DNA of 64,000 nt. Source: Paludisphaera mucosa. GTDB lineage: Bacteria > Planctomycetota > Planctomycetia > Isosphaerales > Isosphaeraceae. Both the position numbers and the translations under genes were made by a program. The notes beneath the pieces were generated by a model. It worked only from the letters and a program-made list of their open reading frames with translations. It was not told the origin of the DNA and searched no databases. Below are positions 1 through 8,423 of the stretch, in pieces (position 1 is the first letter of the stretch; each line of letters starts with the position of its first letter). The DNA lies in assembly GCF_029589435.1 (NCBI RefSeq), contig NZ_JARRAG010000002.1, positions 2,108,001 to 2,172,000 of the forward strand. Reading direction: 5' to 3'.

Positions 1-89
1 AACATCGGGGCGATGTAGGGCATGAAGCTCCGCGTGACGGTCGGCAGGGCGTCGAACGTCTGGGGGCGGGGCTCGGCGGACGTGGACAT
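1..89 (-). CDS. Partial gene, N-terminus only, unknown product
   Basis: Only the first 29 codons lie in the window; the rest runs off the left edge. The protein starts MSTSAEPRPQTFDALPTVTR and reaches an FMPYIAPM segment that could open a membrane helix. The ATG at 89 is preceded by a good ribosome binding site (AAAGGAG), which overlaps the stop codon of the upstream HAD hydrolase gene, so the two are probably co-transcribed and translationally coupled. The visible part is too short to assign a family. Confidence 0.6.
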   Translation of the reverse strand, partial: MSTSAEPRPQTFDALPTVTRSFMPYIAPM

Positions 90-102
90 CGGCTTGCTCC
101 TT

Positions 103-759
103 TCAGCCGCCCAGCCGCGCCAGCAGCGCGGGGGCGTCGAGCCGGGGGACGATCAGGTCGGCCAGGCCGAGGCCCTCGGCGACGCTGTGCTCGTGGGGGA
201 CGGCCACCACGAACGCGCCGGCGGCGCGCGCCGCGGCGACGCCGGCCGGGCTGTCCTCCAGCACCATCAGGCATTCGGGGGCCACGCCCAGTCCTTCGGC
301 CGCCTTGAGGTAGATTTCCGGCTCCGGCTTGCCCCGCTTGACGTCCTCCGACCCCAGCAGAAACGCGAACCGGTCGCGCAGCCCGTGCCCGTTCAGCAGC
401 CGCTCGGCGTAAGCCCGCCGCGAGGACGTCGCGACCGCCGCCGGCACGCCGAGGTCCCGCAGGCGGTCCAGCAGCGTCAAGAGGCCCGCCGTGGGGGCGA
501 CGTCGGTGTCGACGACGGCCAGGAACCGCTCGCGGACGTCGGCCAGCAGCTCCTCGGGTTTCGCGTCCACCCCGCTCATCGTCTGGAGCACGTGGCCGGC
601 CTCGACCGACCGTCGGCCGATCATCGCCGCCATGATCTCGGCCGTGAACCGGCCGCCCCGGGCCTCCAGGGTCTCGCACGCGACCCGGAAGAACAGGGCC
701 TCGGTGTCGAACATCAGGCCGTCCAGGTCGAAGGCGACGGCGTCGATCGTGGGTGGCAT
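103..759 (-). CDS. HAD-superfamily hydrolase, beta-phosphoglucomutase/phosphatase type
   Basis: A 218-residue cytosolic phosphatase or phosphomutase of HAD subfamily IA. Motif I is FDLDGLMFDTE near residues 10-20 with the nucleophile and acid/base aspartates, motif II is VATSS, the motif III lysine lies in GKPEPEIY, and motif IV is EDSPAGVAAA. The helical cap sits between motifs I and II. Length is normal for the family (about 215-230). The stop codon overlaps the ribosome binding site of the next gene downstream. The substrate cannot be deduced; sugar phosphates or phosphoglycolate are typical for relatives. The gene is divergent from the aldo/keto reductase across a gap of about 210 bases. 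Confidence 0.9.
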   Translation of the reverse strand: MPPTIDAVAFDLDGLMFDTEALFFRVACETLEARGGRFTAEIMAAMIGRRSVEAGHVLQTMSGVDAKPEELLADVRERFLAVVDTDVAPTAGLLTLLDRLRDLGVPAAVATSSRRAYAERLLNGHGLRDRFAFLLGSEDVKRGKPEPEIYLKAAEGLGVAPECLMVLEDSPAGVAAARAAGAFVVAVPHEHSVAEGLGLADLIVPRLDAPALLARLGG

Positions 760-968
760 CGTCCTGCGCGTTCCTCGGCTCTCGGTTCCCGACCCATCCG
801 TCCGGGCCCTTGGTTTTTGATTAGTTTAACGAGTCCCGGGTCGGTCCGCATCCACGACGTCGCACGGCCACGCCGTCGAACGGGTTTGCGGCCCTGCTAG
901 AATGACGCGAGGCCCGCCGACCCGGCTGGCGGCCCGAAGTCGCATCCCGGTTGATCGAGGAGTCGGCG

Positions 969-1922
<954 letters not shown>

Positions 1923-1950
1923 AGCCGAGACCCAACGCTTCGAATCTTCC

Positions 1951-1974
1951 CGGTGGGCGATGCCCACCCCACGG
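1951..1974. repeat. REP-like repeat unit
   Basis: One copy of the short G+C-rich palindromic unit that recurs between 1.95 and 7.06 kb (core GGTGGGCG...CGCCCACC followed by ACGGG). This copy reads CGGTGGGCGATGCCCACCCC and can fold on itself. It lies 28 bases after the aldo/keto reductase stop. Confidence 0.6.
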
Positions 1975-2000
1975 GTCTTCGAGGAAGCCTTGCACCCTCA

Positions 2001-2163
2001 TAGGGTGGGCGCCGTCCGCCACTTCGAGGCCGCTGAATGGAAGGAGCATGTCGCCCGACGATCGTCGCGGACGGCTTCCGAACGCCGGCCTTGATCATGG
2101 GCGTCGGGTCCGATGAGATGGCCTGAGGATGACGCCGGTGGGCGGTGCCCGCCCTACGGGACT
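2001..2163 (+). mobile_element. Miniature derivative of the RAYT element (internal deletion)
   Basis: The left part (TAGGGTGGGCGCC, then GAGGCCGCTGAATGG at about 2026-2040, then an ATG at 2048) matches the left end of the RAYT element at 3797-3847. The right part (CGAACGCCGGCCTTGA, GGGCGTCGGG, CCGATGA, then GGTGGGCGGTGCCCGCCCTA) matches the right end at about 4365-4450. The transposase body between them is missing, leaving a roughly 22-codon remnant frame. This is the structure of a non-autonomous, MITE-like derivative. Gene content: none. Confidence 0.65.
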
Positions 2164-2387
2164 CGCCGCCTGATAACGGCAGCTCGATCCATCACGACTC
2201 CCCGCAGAACCACATTGAGTGGGACACCGGCTGGAAGGCAGGGGGGGCTGGGCGATTGAGCGGGTGCGAAAGTCAGGCAAACTCTCGACTGGAAACTGCG
2301 AGGTTGATTCGCAGCGATAATCTTCGACCTCACCGCACGAAGCCTCCTTTCGTGTGGAGCGTCCTCGAAGTTTCACGGAGCTGGTAA
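2161..2387. other. Leader region of the esterase-like gene with two small hairpins
   Basis: No gene is visible. Two small perfect inverted repeats lie upstream of the esterase-like gene: CTGCGA (2296-2301)/TCGCAG (2309-2314) and CACGAA (2336-2341)/TTCGTG (2349-2354). A good sigma-70 promoter was not found. The composition is less G+C-rich than the neighbouring genes. Confidence 0.35.
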
Positions 2388-3677
2388 ATGGATCTCAGGG
2401 CGTTCGTCGAAGCCGTTGCATGTCCGAGCGTGGGTCGCCGGGCTGCCGGTTTGCTGCTCCTCACCGCCGTCGCGGCGTTCGTGCTGGCGGCCGCTTCCAC
2501 GGGTGCAGCCTGGGCTTCCGAGGGATTCCAGGAAGCCGAACCGAGTCGACCGGCGTCGGTGCAGCCCGCACCGCTGCGGAGCATCGAGCCCGGGGGCGAT
2601 CGTGCCGACTTCGCCCCGCTCCGCTCGATCATCGGCGACGCCCGCATCGTAGCCCTCGGCGAGTCGACGCTCGGGGCCCACGAGCCGCTAGCCTTCCGCA
2701 ACCGGCTGTTCGAGCACCTGGTCGAGGATCTCGACTTCACCGCGATCGCGGTGGAGTCCGCGTTCCCGGAATCTCGACGATTGGCCGAGTACATCGCAGG
2801 CGGGCCGGGGGCCGAACAGGAAATCCTCGCCGACCTCCGCACGTGGTGGCACGAGCCGCTCGAAGAAAACCTGCAGCTCGTCCGGTGGATGCGGGACTAC
2901 AACGCGCGACCTGGTAAGAAACGCCCGGTCCGGTTCTACGCGATCGACCTGAGCTACACCGGCCCGTGGGGCTCTCGGCCGACCGCGACGCCTATTGAGG
3001 CTGCCCTCGCCTACCTGAGCCGCGTGGACGTCGAATCAGGTCACAAGCTCGGGGTCGCCTTCGAGCCGTGGATACGCCGCCTCGCCGACCCCCTGGCCCC
3101 TTGGACGGATCAGGAGCACGACGCCTTCACGGCGACGATCGACGATCTCGTCGCGCTTCTGGAACGCGAACGCGTCGCGTATTTGGCCGCGGCCTCGGCG
3201 GCCGACCACGAGTGGGCCCACCGGTCCGCCGTCGTGGCGAGGCAGGCGGATCGCATGTTCCGCGTGGCTCCAGCCGCCCCGCCCAACGGGCCCGTACCGC
3301 GCGACGCTTGGCGGATGGTCGACGCGCGGGATTCGGCGATGGCCGAGAACGTCCTCTGGGCGCTCGGTCAGGAAGGGCCGGAGGGGCGGGTCCTCGTGGT
3401 AACCCATAAAGTGCACGCACAGGCCGCGGCGACCGCTGGCGGCCCATGGGATGCCTACGAGCGGATGCCGGCCTCCATGGGGCGGCATCTTCGCGCATCT
3501 TTGGGCGAACGCTTCGCCGTCGTTGGGATGCAAGAGGAGGATGGCCCGTCGACGGTGCCACGACCTTTCCTGCTGGATCTTCGGGAGGGCGAAGCGGCCC
3601 GGCGGAGGTCGTCATTCGACTCCCAGTTGGTGATCGACCCGTCGACCCCCGCTCGGCCCGTCAAGTCCCGCCCATGA
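2388..3677 (+). CDS. Erythromycin esterase-family protein, exported, with a catalytic His replaced
   Basis: A 429-residue protein with an N-terminal hydrophobic segment (about residues 20-42, ending ...AWASEG) that looks like a signal peptide or anchor. The body matches the erythromycin esterase family (PF05139): ALGEST, the AFRNRL arginine, AVESAFPES, and VTHKVHAQ near the C-terminus. In characterised Ere enzymes the first motif reads GESTH or GEATH, and that His acts as the general base. Here the codon is CTC and the motif reads GESTLGAHE. Macrolide hydrolysis is therefore doubtful. Many environmental members have no known substrate. The gene sits alone between repeat elements. Confidence 0.8.
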   Translation: MDLRAFVEAVACPSVGRRAAGLLLLTAVAAFVLAAASTGAAWASEGFQEAEPSRPASVQPAPLRSIEPGGDRADFAPLRSIIGDARIVALGESTLGAHEPLAFRNRLFEHLVEDLDFTAIAVESAFPESRRLAEYIAGGPGAEQEILADLRTWWHEPLEENLQLVRWMRDYNARPGKKRPVRFYAIDLSYTGPWGSRPTATPIEAALAYLSRVDVESGHKLGVAFEPWIRRLADPLAPWTDQEHDAFTATIDDLVALLERERVAYLAAASAADHEWAHRSAVVARQADRMFRVAPAAPPNGPVPRDAWRMVDARDSAMAENVLWALGQEGPEGRVLVVTHKVHAQAAATAGGPWDAYERMPASMGRHLRASLGERFAVVGMQEEDGPSTVPRPFLLDLREGEAARRRSSFDSQLVIDPSTPARPVKSRP

Positions 3678-3844
3678 TGCCGGGCCGACGCTCCCTGCGA
3701 GGCCCGTCGGCGGACTCAAAACAAGGTCCCACCCCATGAAAAACAAACCGACCTGCCCGCTGTGATCCACCCGCATGGAACGCCGCAAAGCCTTGCAGGG
3801 TGGGCGTCGCCCACCTCGTCAAGGCCGCTGAATGGGGGGCGCAC

Positions 3845-4422
3845 ATGCCCCAACCGCCGTCGCGCGTACGTCCCTGGGGGCATCGTCTTCTTGACGCTCG
3901 TCACCTACCGTCGCGCACCGATCCTCGACGGGCCGGAGAATGTTGCGAGGTTGCGGCGGGCGCTCGGGCAGGTGATGTGCGAGGCCCCCTTCCGCATCCC
4001 TGCGGCGGTCGTCCTCCCGGACCACGCGCATTTCCTCTGGTCGCTGCCCCGGGGGTGAAGCGGACTGCTCACGGCGCGTCGGCCGGATGAAGGTGCTTTT
4101 CCCCGCTCGCTCCCGGGGCGTGACGTGGCGAGCTTCGACGTCAGCCGGTCGCGGCGCCGGCACCCCGAGAGCGACGCCTTGCAGCGCCAATTTTTGGGAG
4201 CACAACGTCGAAAGCGAGGACGAGTTTGAAGGCCTGGTGGATTACATCCATGACGACCCGGTGCGACACGGCCTGACTTCGTGTCCGCACCTCCAGCCTT
4301 CTTCAAACCTCGATCGATGGTTCCGCGCCGGGCTGTATCCTGCACGTTGGGGCTGTTGTTGCGACGGCCGAACGCCGGCCTTGAACTTGGGCGTCGGGGC
4401 CGATGAAAGCGCCGGAGAATGA
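3845..4422 (+). pseudogene. REP-associated tyrosine transposase (RAYT, Y1_Tnp/HUH), frameshifted
   Basis: Pieces of one protein are spread over several frames. The first reads RRRAYVPGGIVFLTLVTYRR and continues to the HUH motif LPDHAHFLW, ending at a stop at 4056. The second (about 4057-4190) contains ADCSRRVGRMKVLF and then, in another frame, SRRRHPESDALQRQF. The third (from about 4191) reads FWEHNVES...YIHDDPVRHGL, which carries the position of the catalytic Tyr, and ends RAGLYPARWGC. At least four indels are needed to restore one frame, including an extra C in the run after ATGCCCC and an extra T in the TTTTT run near 4191. Intact family members are about 150-190 residues. No active transposase can be made. 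Confidence 0.85.
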
Positions 4423-4424
4423 CA

Positions 4425-4450
4425 CCGGTGGGCGGTGCCGACCCTACGGG
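4425..4450. repeat. REP-like repeat at the right end of the RAYT element
   Basis: CCGGTGGGCGGTGCCGACCC then TACGGG. It is nearly identical to the copy at 2135-2160 and ends three bases before the stop codon of the convergent hypothetical gene at 4454, so it may also act as that gene's 3' hairpin. Confidence 0.65.
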
Positions 4451-4453
4451 ACT

Positions 4454-5293
4454 TCAGGACCAGGGTCCACCCTGACGGCGGGCCGGGATACCGCCCATGA
4501 TGACGCCCGCACCAGCTGGAGACATGCTCTTGTGCAGGGCACCGACCGCACCGTTCAGGCGGCCGCACAGAGCGTCGACGTCCCAGTGCGAGAAGGCCAG
4601 GCTGGCGCCCCAGAGGTAATTCTTCGGCGTGTCCATGGTGGCGCCACCCCCGAACTTGGCCGTGAAAACGAGGCTCCCGGGATCGAGACGACAATCATAG
4701 GAACCGATGTTGGTGTAGTTCTCGGACCAGGACTTCAAATTCGTCATCAGCATCTCTGTGAGCACCCGCAGCCGGATCGGGTCGATCGCCCCGTCGGGGG
4801 CGGAGATGCGTGCGGCCTTCTGCTTCTGGTATTCCGCCTGCCGGGCCGGGATTGTGTTCACATTCGTGCCGGGCATGTTGGCCGTTGACCTGCCGATCAG
4901 GAAGGGACCCATACTCAAGATCATTCCTTCAAGCTCCCAACCCTCGTCCTCGATCCACCTGGCCCGATCGCCCAGGGATACAGTCTGCCCCACGAGAGTG
5001 CTCCCTGGCGCCGCCGACTGGTACTTGCCGTCCACAAGCAGATTCACGCTCCGGACCACGGTGTCGGACCACGGGTTGACCTGGAGGTTCCGCAAGTCCA
5101 CGGGGTTGGAGAGACGGATGATCCGGTCGAACGGACGCTCGCGGAACGCGTGCGTCGCGGGGAGGCCCCCCGACTTCTGGCCGTAAACGCCGTACGGGTC
5201 GGTGGGCGACGCAGCGGAGGAGTCCATCCCCACCGCCAGACGAGCCTGGAATGAGCCGGCGAACGCGATGTCGAGTTGCGAGATCTTGCCCAT
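4454..5293 (-). CDS. Hypothetical protein, unrecognised family
   Basis: A 279-residue protein starting MGKISQLDIAFAGSFQ. The ATG at 5293 was chosen for the TTGGAG element 8-13 bases upstream; the frame stays open further upstream but without a better start. There is no signal peptide, membrane segment or recognisable catalytic motif. The middle has several Asp/Arg-rich strands and a short Lys/Gln-rich helix (QAEYQKQKAA). The last residues (...GGIPARRQGGPWS) are encoded right up to the REP-like repeat of the RAYT element, so the original C-terminus may have been altered by insertion. Function unknown. Confidence 0.6.
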   Translation of the reverse strand: MGKISQLDIAFAGSFQARLAVGMDSSAASPTDPYGVYGQKSGGLPATHAFRERPFDRIIRLSNPVDLRNLQVNPWSDTVVRSVNLLVDGKYQSAAPGSTLVGQTVSLGDRARWIEDEGWELEGMILSMGPFLIGRSTANMPGTNVNTIPARQAEYQKQKAARISAPDGAIDPIRLRVLTEMLMTNLKSWSENYTNIGSYDCRLDPGSLVFTAKFGGGATMDTPKNYLWGASLAFSHWDVDALCGRLNGAVGALHKSMSPAGAGVIMGGIPARRQGGPWS

Positions 5294-5570
5294 GGCGGGG
5301 GCTCCAATTTCGGTGTCAGTCCCTCCCCAGGACGATTTGACTCGCGGCCCATTCCCTTGTCCACGAAAATCGATAATGCGGCACACATGATTGTTTGTAA
5401 GGGGCAACCGTGGGACGGCCTTGGCGAGTCGGGACTTCCGGGCGCGATACCCTTCGCCCTCGTGCCTTGTACGGTGGACGCCGCCTACCCACTACGGCTC
5501 ACTGACGAAGACCTGCTTCCGGGGTAACATGGGCGTTGAAGGTTTCCAATCCGCCCCTTGGAGCGACGTC

Positions 5571-6596
5571 ATGCGAACGTTTTCAGCCGCCGCCGCCGTC
5601 GGCCTGATCGGCTGCGTGTCCACGGTCCTGTCCCAGGCGCAGGAGCCCGTGCGGGTCACGGTCGACAACTTCCGCCGCGCCGAGTCCGACTCCTATTTCG
5701 GGCGATTCGTCAAGGATGGCGGATTCGGGAAGTTCCACCACGAGCGGGAACTCGCGGCGATCGACCATCAGACGGTGATCCGCCTGAATCGCGACACCCT
5801 CTACTCGTTCGGCGTCTTCGACCTCGACGCCGCGCCGGTCACCATCACGCTCCCGGACGCGGGAAAGCGGTACATGGCGATGCAGGTCATCAACGAGGAC
5901 CACTACGCCACGGATGTCTTCTACGCACCCGGGACGCACACGCTCACGAGCGACCAAGCGGGCACGCGGTACGTCGCCCTGGCCATCCGTACATTCGTGA
6001 ACCCGAACGACCAGGCGGATGTGAGACAAGTCCACGCCCTGCAAGACGGCATCAAGGTCGAGCAGGAGTCGTCGGGCAAGTTCGAGGTGACCGAATGGGA
6101 CCAGGCGTCGCTGAAGCAGATCCGCGAGGCCCTGCTCGCGGTGGTGACCGCCAACGGCGGACTGGAATCGACGAAGATGTTCGGTCGGAAGGGCGAGGTC
6201 GACCCGGTCCAGCACCTCCTGGGCACGGCCGCCGGCTGGGGCGGGAACCCGCGTTACGCCGCGCTCTATGCGGGGGCTTCCCCCAGGGAGAACGACGGCA
6301 AGACGGCATACCGAATGACCGTGAAGGACGTGCCGGTGGACGGGTTCTGGTCGGTGAGCGTGTACGACGAGGGCGGCTATTTCGAGAAGAACCCGGAGAA
6401 CGCCTACACCGTGAACGACGTCACCGCCAGGCCGAACGCGGACGGCTCGGTGACGATCCATTTCGGGGGTGACAGGACGGCCCCGAACTACCTGCCCATC
6501 ACTCCCGGATGGAACTATCTGCTCAGGATGTACCGCCCTCGAAAGGAGATCCTCGACGGCGCCTGGAAGCTCCCCGAAGCGGAACCGGTGAGGTAG
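5571..6596 (+). CDS. DUF1254/DUF1214 domain-containing exported protein
   Basis: A 341-residue secreted protein. The ATG at 5571 has GGAG seven bases upstream; the frame is open further upstream but lacks a ribosome binding site. Residues 1-24 (MRTFSAAAAVGLIGCVSTV...QAQ) form a signal peptide with a possible Cys at 15. The N-terminal half holds a DUF1254-like part (DHQTVIRLNRDTLYSFGVFD, then KRYMAMQVINEDHY). The C-terminal half is DUF1214 (DGFWSVSVYD, NAYTVND, PNYLPITPGWNYLLRMYRP). The family is common in soil bacteria and has no settled biochemical role. The gene is followed directly by a degenerate REP pair. Confidence 0.85.
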   Translation: MRTFSAAAAVGLIGCVSTVLSQAQEPVRVTVDNFRRAESDSYFGRFVKDGGFGKFHHERELAAIDHQTVIRLNRDTLYSFGVFDLDAAPVTITLPDAGKRYMAMQVINEDHYATDVFYAPGTHTLTSDQAGTRYVALAIRTFVNPNDQADVRQVHALQDGIKVEQESSGKFEVTEWDQASLKQIREALLAVVTANGGLESTKMFGRKGEVDPVQHLLGTAAGWGGNPRYAALYAGASPRENDGKTAYRMTVKDVPVDGFWSVSVYDEGGYFEKNPENAYTVNDVTARPNADGSVTIHFGGDRTAPNYLPITPGWNYLLRMYRPRKEILDGAWKLPEAEPVR

Positions 6597-6600
6597 CCTC

Positions 6601-6660
6601 GTGAGGCGGGCGCCGCCCACCGCCCCGCATGAAACCAATGGGCGGTTCCCAAATTACGGG
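6601..6660. repeat. Degenerate REP-like inverted pair
   Basis: GGCGGGCGCCGCCCACC (6605-6621), a short spacer containing GCATGAAACC, then ATGGGCGGTTCCCAAATTACGGG. It has the same layout as the perfect pair at 7006-7064 but with several substitutions in the right arm. It starts four bases after the upstream stop codon. Confidence 0.5.
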
Positions 6661-6722
6661 ATTTGGGTGAACACACCATTCCTGCCGAGGCTTCGCCGGC
6701 CCGCAGGCTGCGAGGCCGAAAT

Positions 6723-7001
6723 ATGAGTCAACGGACCTGGGTATGCATCTCTTGTCGCAAATCCTATCGACGGCCGCAGGACGTACCCTCGCTTCACTGT
6801 CCCACGTGCCACGCCGGGTGCGAGTCCGTTCACTGGAAGATCCGCATGCCTTCGCCAAAACACCCGAAGGCATGGGAGCGGTTCTGGGAAAAATACAGGT
6901 CGGAAAAGGCCCTTCTCGCTGCGTTCAATCGAGGCGAGTTGCGTGAGGTCGTCACCCTGGAGCTTCTCAACATGGTGCTACGACCCACTCGCCTCGCCTG
7001 A
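6723..7001 (+). CDS. Small zinc-ribbon hypothetical protein
   Basis: A 92-residue basic protein starting MSQRTWVCISC. Two Cys pairs, CISC and CPTC separated by about 18 residues, form a likely zinc ribbon in the first third. The rest is helical and ends ELLNMVLRPTRLA. The ribosome binding site is weak (CGAGG). It lies between two REP-like pairs, the second starting five bases after its stop codon. No function can be assigned; small proteins of this shape may bind nucleic acid. Confidence 0.6.
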   Translation: MSQRTWVCISCRKSYRRPQDVPSLHCPTCHAGCESVHWKIRMPSPKHPKAWERFWEKYRSEKALLAAFNRGELREVVTLELLNMVLRPTRLA

Positions 7002-7005
7002 GCCC

Positions 7006-7064
7006 CGTAGGGTGGGCGCCGCCCTCCGAATCGAATGAAACCGGTGGGCGGCGCCCACCCTACG
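7006..7064. repeat. Perfect REP inverted pair (REPIN-like hairpin)
   Basis: The left arm CGTAGGGTGGGCGCCGCCC (7006-7024) and right arm GGGCGGCGCCCACCCTACG (7046-7064) are perfect 19-base reverse complements around a 21-base loop. Two REP units facing each other at short distance are the form known as a REPIN. It lies between two convergent genes and would form a very stable hairpin in either transcript. Confidence 0.8.
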
Positions 7065-7083
7065 AGAAGCCATCGAGGCCGGT

Positions 7084-8265
7084 TCACGCGGCGTTGGTCA
7101 GCCAGCGCTTGATGCGGCCGACCTCGTCGGCCCAGGAGTTGGCGGTCTTGCGGGCGCGGTAGGCGTCGAAGAGGAGGTCGAGGGTCTCGGCGAAGTGCCG
7201 CAGGCCGTCGATCCGCTCGCTCTTGGCCTCGTACGGGGCGAGCCGCTCCTCGGGCTTGGGGAGCAACGCGCCGGTCACGGCCAGGCTCTCGGCCTGGATC
7301 GTGAACTCGTACTGGGCCCCGTGGCGGACGACGATCAGGCCGGCCTTGCGCGGCAGCTTGCCGGACTGCAGGGCGCGGAAGGCCTCGGGGAGGCGGGTCG
7401 GCGAGTCGTCGGTCAGGCTGTCGCGGCCGGTCTCGCCGCGGGGGCAGTCGAGGGTCAGGGTCTTGGCGAGCATCACGGCGACGTCCGAGCCGTCGGCCAG
7501 GGGGATGGTGTCGCTCTCGTTCTGGAGCTGGTGCCAGAGCCAGACCAGGAACTCGTTGCCCAGGTGGTCGAGCATGTTGGGGGCCTTCTCGGCCCAGGCG
7601 ACCGTCGAGAGGGCGTCGCCGCTGTCGCCGCCGTAGAGGTTCAGCGACCCTTCGCCCAGCTTCTGGGCGACCCGGTCGGACTCGGCGAGCGAGTCCGAGG
7701 TCCCCATCGCCAGGGATCCGGCCGTGATCGGCTCCAGGGGACGCTCGAACGTCTCGCGGAAGAGCGCCGTGGCCCGCTCGACGACGTTCGAGCTGGTCGA
7801 CCCGACGTAGAGGATGCCGCCGCGGCCGTCCCACAGGACCGGGTAGTGGTTGCAGCGGCGGAACCGGCCGTCGGCGGCCTCGGACTCGGCGCGGGCCTTG
7901 GCGGCCTCCTTCGCCTCGGTGCGCTGGGCCTTGGTCGGCGTCCCGCTGGGGTTCATCGCGGCGCGGGCGTCCAGCTCGATCTGGGTGTAGGCGCGGAGCA
8001 AGGTGCCGGGGATCTTGTCGGTGTCGACGCGGATCGAGGCGTGGAGCGCGTCGTTGATGAGATTCTTGGCGAGGTCGAAGTTGACGTCCAGGACGTGGCC
8101 GCCGCCGGCCCAGCCGGTGCTGACCCCGTCGGTCGGCTCGGCGGGGCTGTGCTGGCCGATCCTGTGGCTTTCCAGCTGGCCCAGCGTCTCCTCCGAGAAC
8201 GGCAGCGGAGAGTGGCCGCCGACGCGGAAGCGGGTGAAGGTCATACGTCCGTTCAGGAAGCCCAT
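7084..8265 (-). CDS. RdgC-like protein (recombination-associated)
   Basis: A 393-residue cytosolic protein. The start at 8265 has an excellent ribosome binding site (CGAGGAGG). The order of elements resembles RdgC: MGFLNGRMTFTRF, a GWAGGG loop, a strand followed by a long Lys/Glu-rich helix (TKAQRTEAKEAAKARAES), RRCNHYPVLWD, then LYVGSTSSNVVERATALFRETF. In RdgC these segments build a ring that encircles DNA and modulates RecA. The protein is about 90 residues longer than E. coli RdgC, and the identity is distant, so the name is an inference. It lies downstream of yajQ on the same strand, 158 bases away. Confidence 0.55.
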   Translation of the reverse strand: MGFLNGRMTFTRFRVGGHSPLPFSEETLGQLESHRIGQHSPAEPTDGVSTGWAGGGHVLDVNFDLAKNLINDALHASIRVDTDKIPGTLLRAYTQIELDARAAMNPSGTPTKAQRTEAKEAAKARAESEAADGRFRRCNHYPVLWDGRGGILYVGSTSSNVVERATALFRETFERPLEPITAGSLAMGTSDSLAESDRVAQKLGEGSLNLYGGDSGDALSTVAWAEKAPNMLDHLGNEFLVWLWHQLQNESDTIPLADGSDVAVMLAKTLTLDCPRGETGRDSLTDDSPTRLPEAFRALQSGKLPRKAGLIVVRHGAQYEFTIQAESLAVTGALLPKPEERLAPYEAKSERIDGLRHFAETLDLLFDAYRARKTANSWADEVGRIKRWLTNAA

Positions 8266-8423
8266 CCGTCGTCCTCCTCGAGATTCCGTCCGGGCGGACT
8301 CTCGCCGATCGCGAGCCCGGAACACCGCCAGGTCCTTAAGTGATCGGCGGCGGGAGGACGACGCATCACCCCGCGCGGCCCGGCCGGGCCGGCGACCTTG
8401 CGGGCGGCGAGCGCGAGGGCGGG

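Larger units (their letters stand above)
3795..4451 (+). mobile_element. Decayed REP-associated (RAYT) transposon-like element
   Basis: The unit is bounded by REP-like repeats in opposite orientation: GCAGGGTGGGCGTCGCCCAC at 3796-3815 and CCGGTGGGCGGTGCCGACCC at 4425-4444, the latter followed by TACGGGA. Between them is a broken Y1 transposase gene. RAYTs are single-copy domesticated relatives of IS200/IS605 transposases that are flanked by, and thought to mobilise, REP sequences. The miniature copy at 2001-2163 shares both ends. Confidence 0.7.

Noticed and set aside
2388-3677. Calling this an antibiotic-resistance gene
   Set aside because: The general-base His motif is altered and many family members have no role in macrolide resistance.
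6723-7001. Calling the small zinc-ribbon protein a transposon accessory factor because of the flanking REP pairs
   Set aside because: No sequence feature links it to transposition; proximity alone is not enough.
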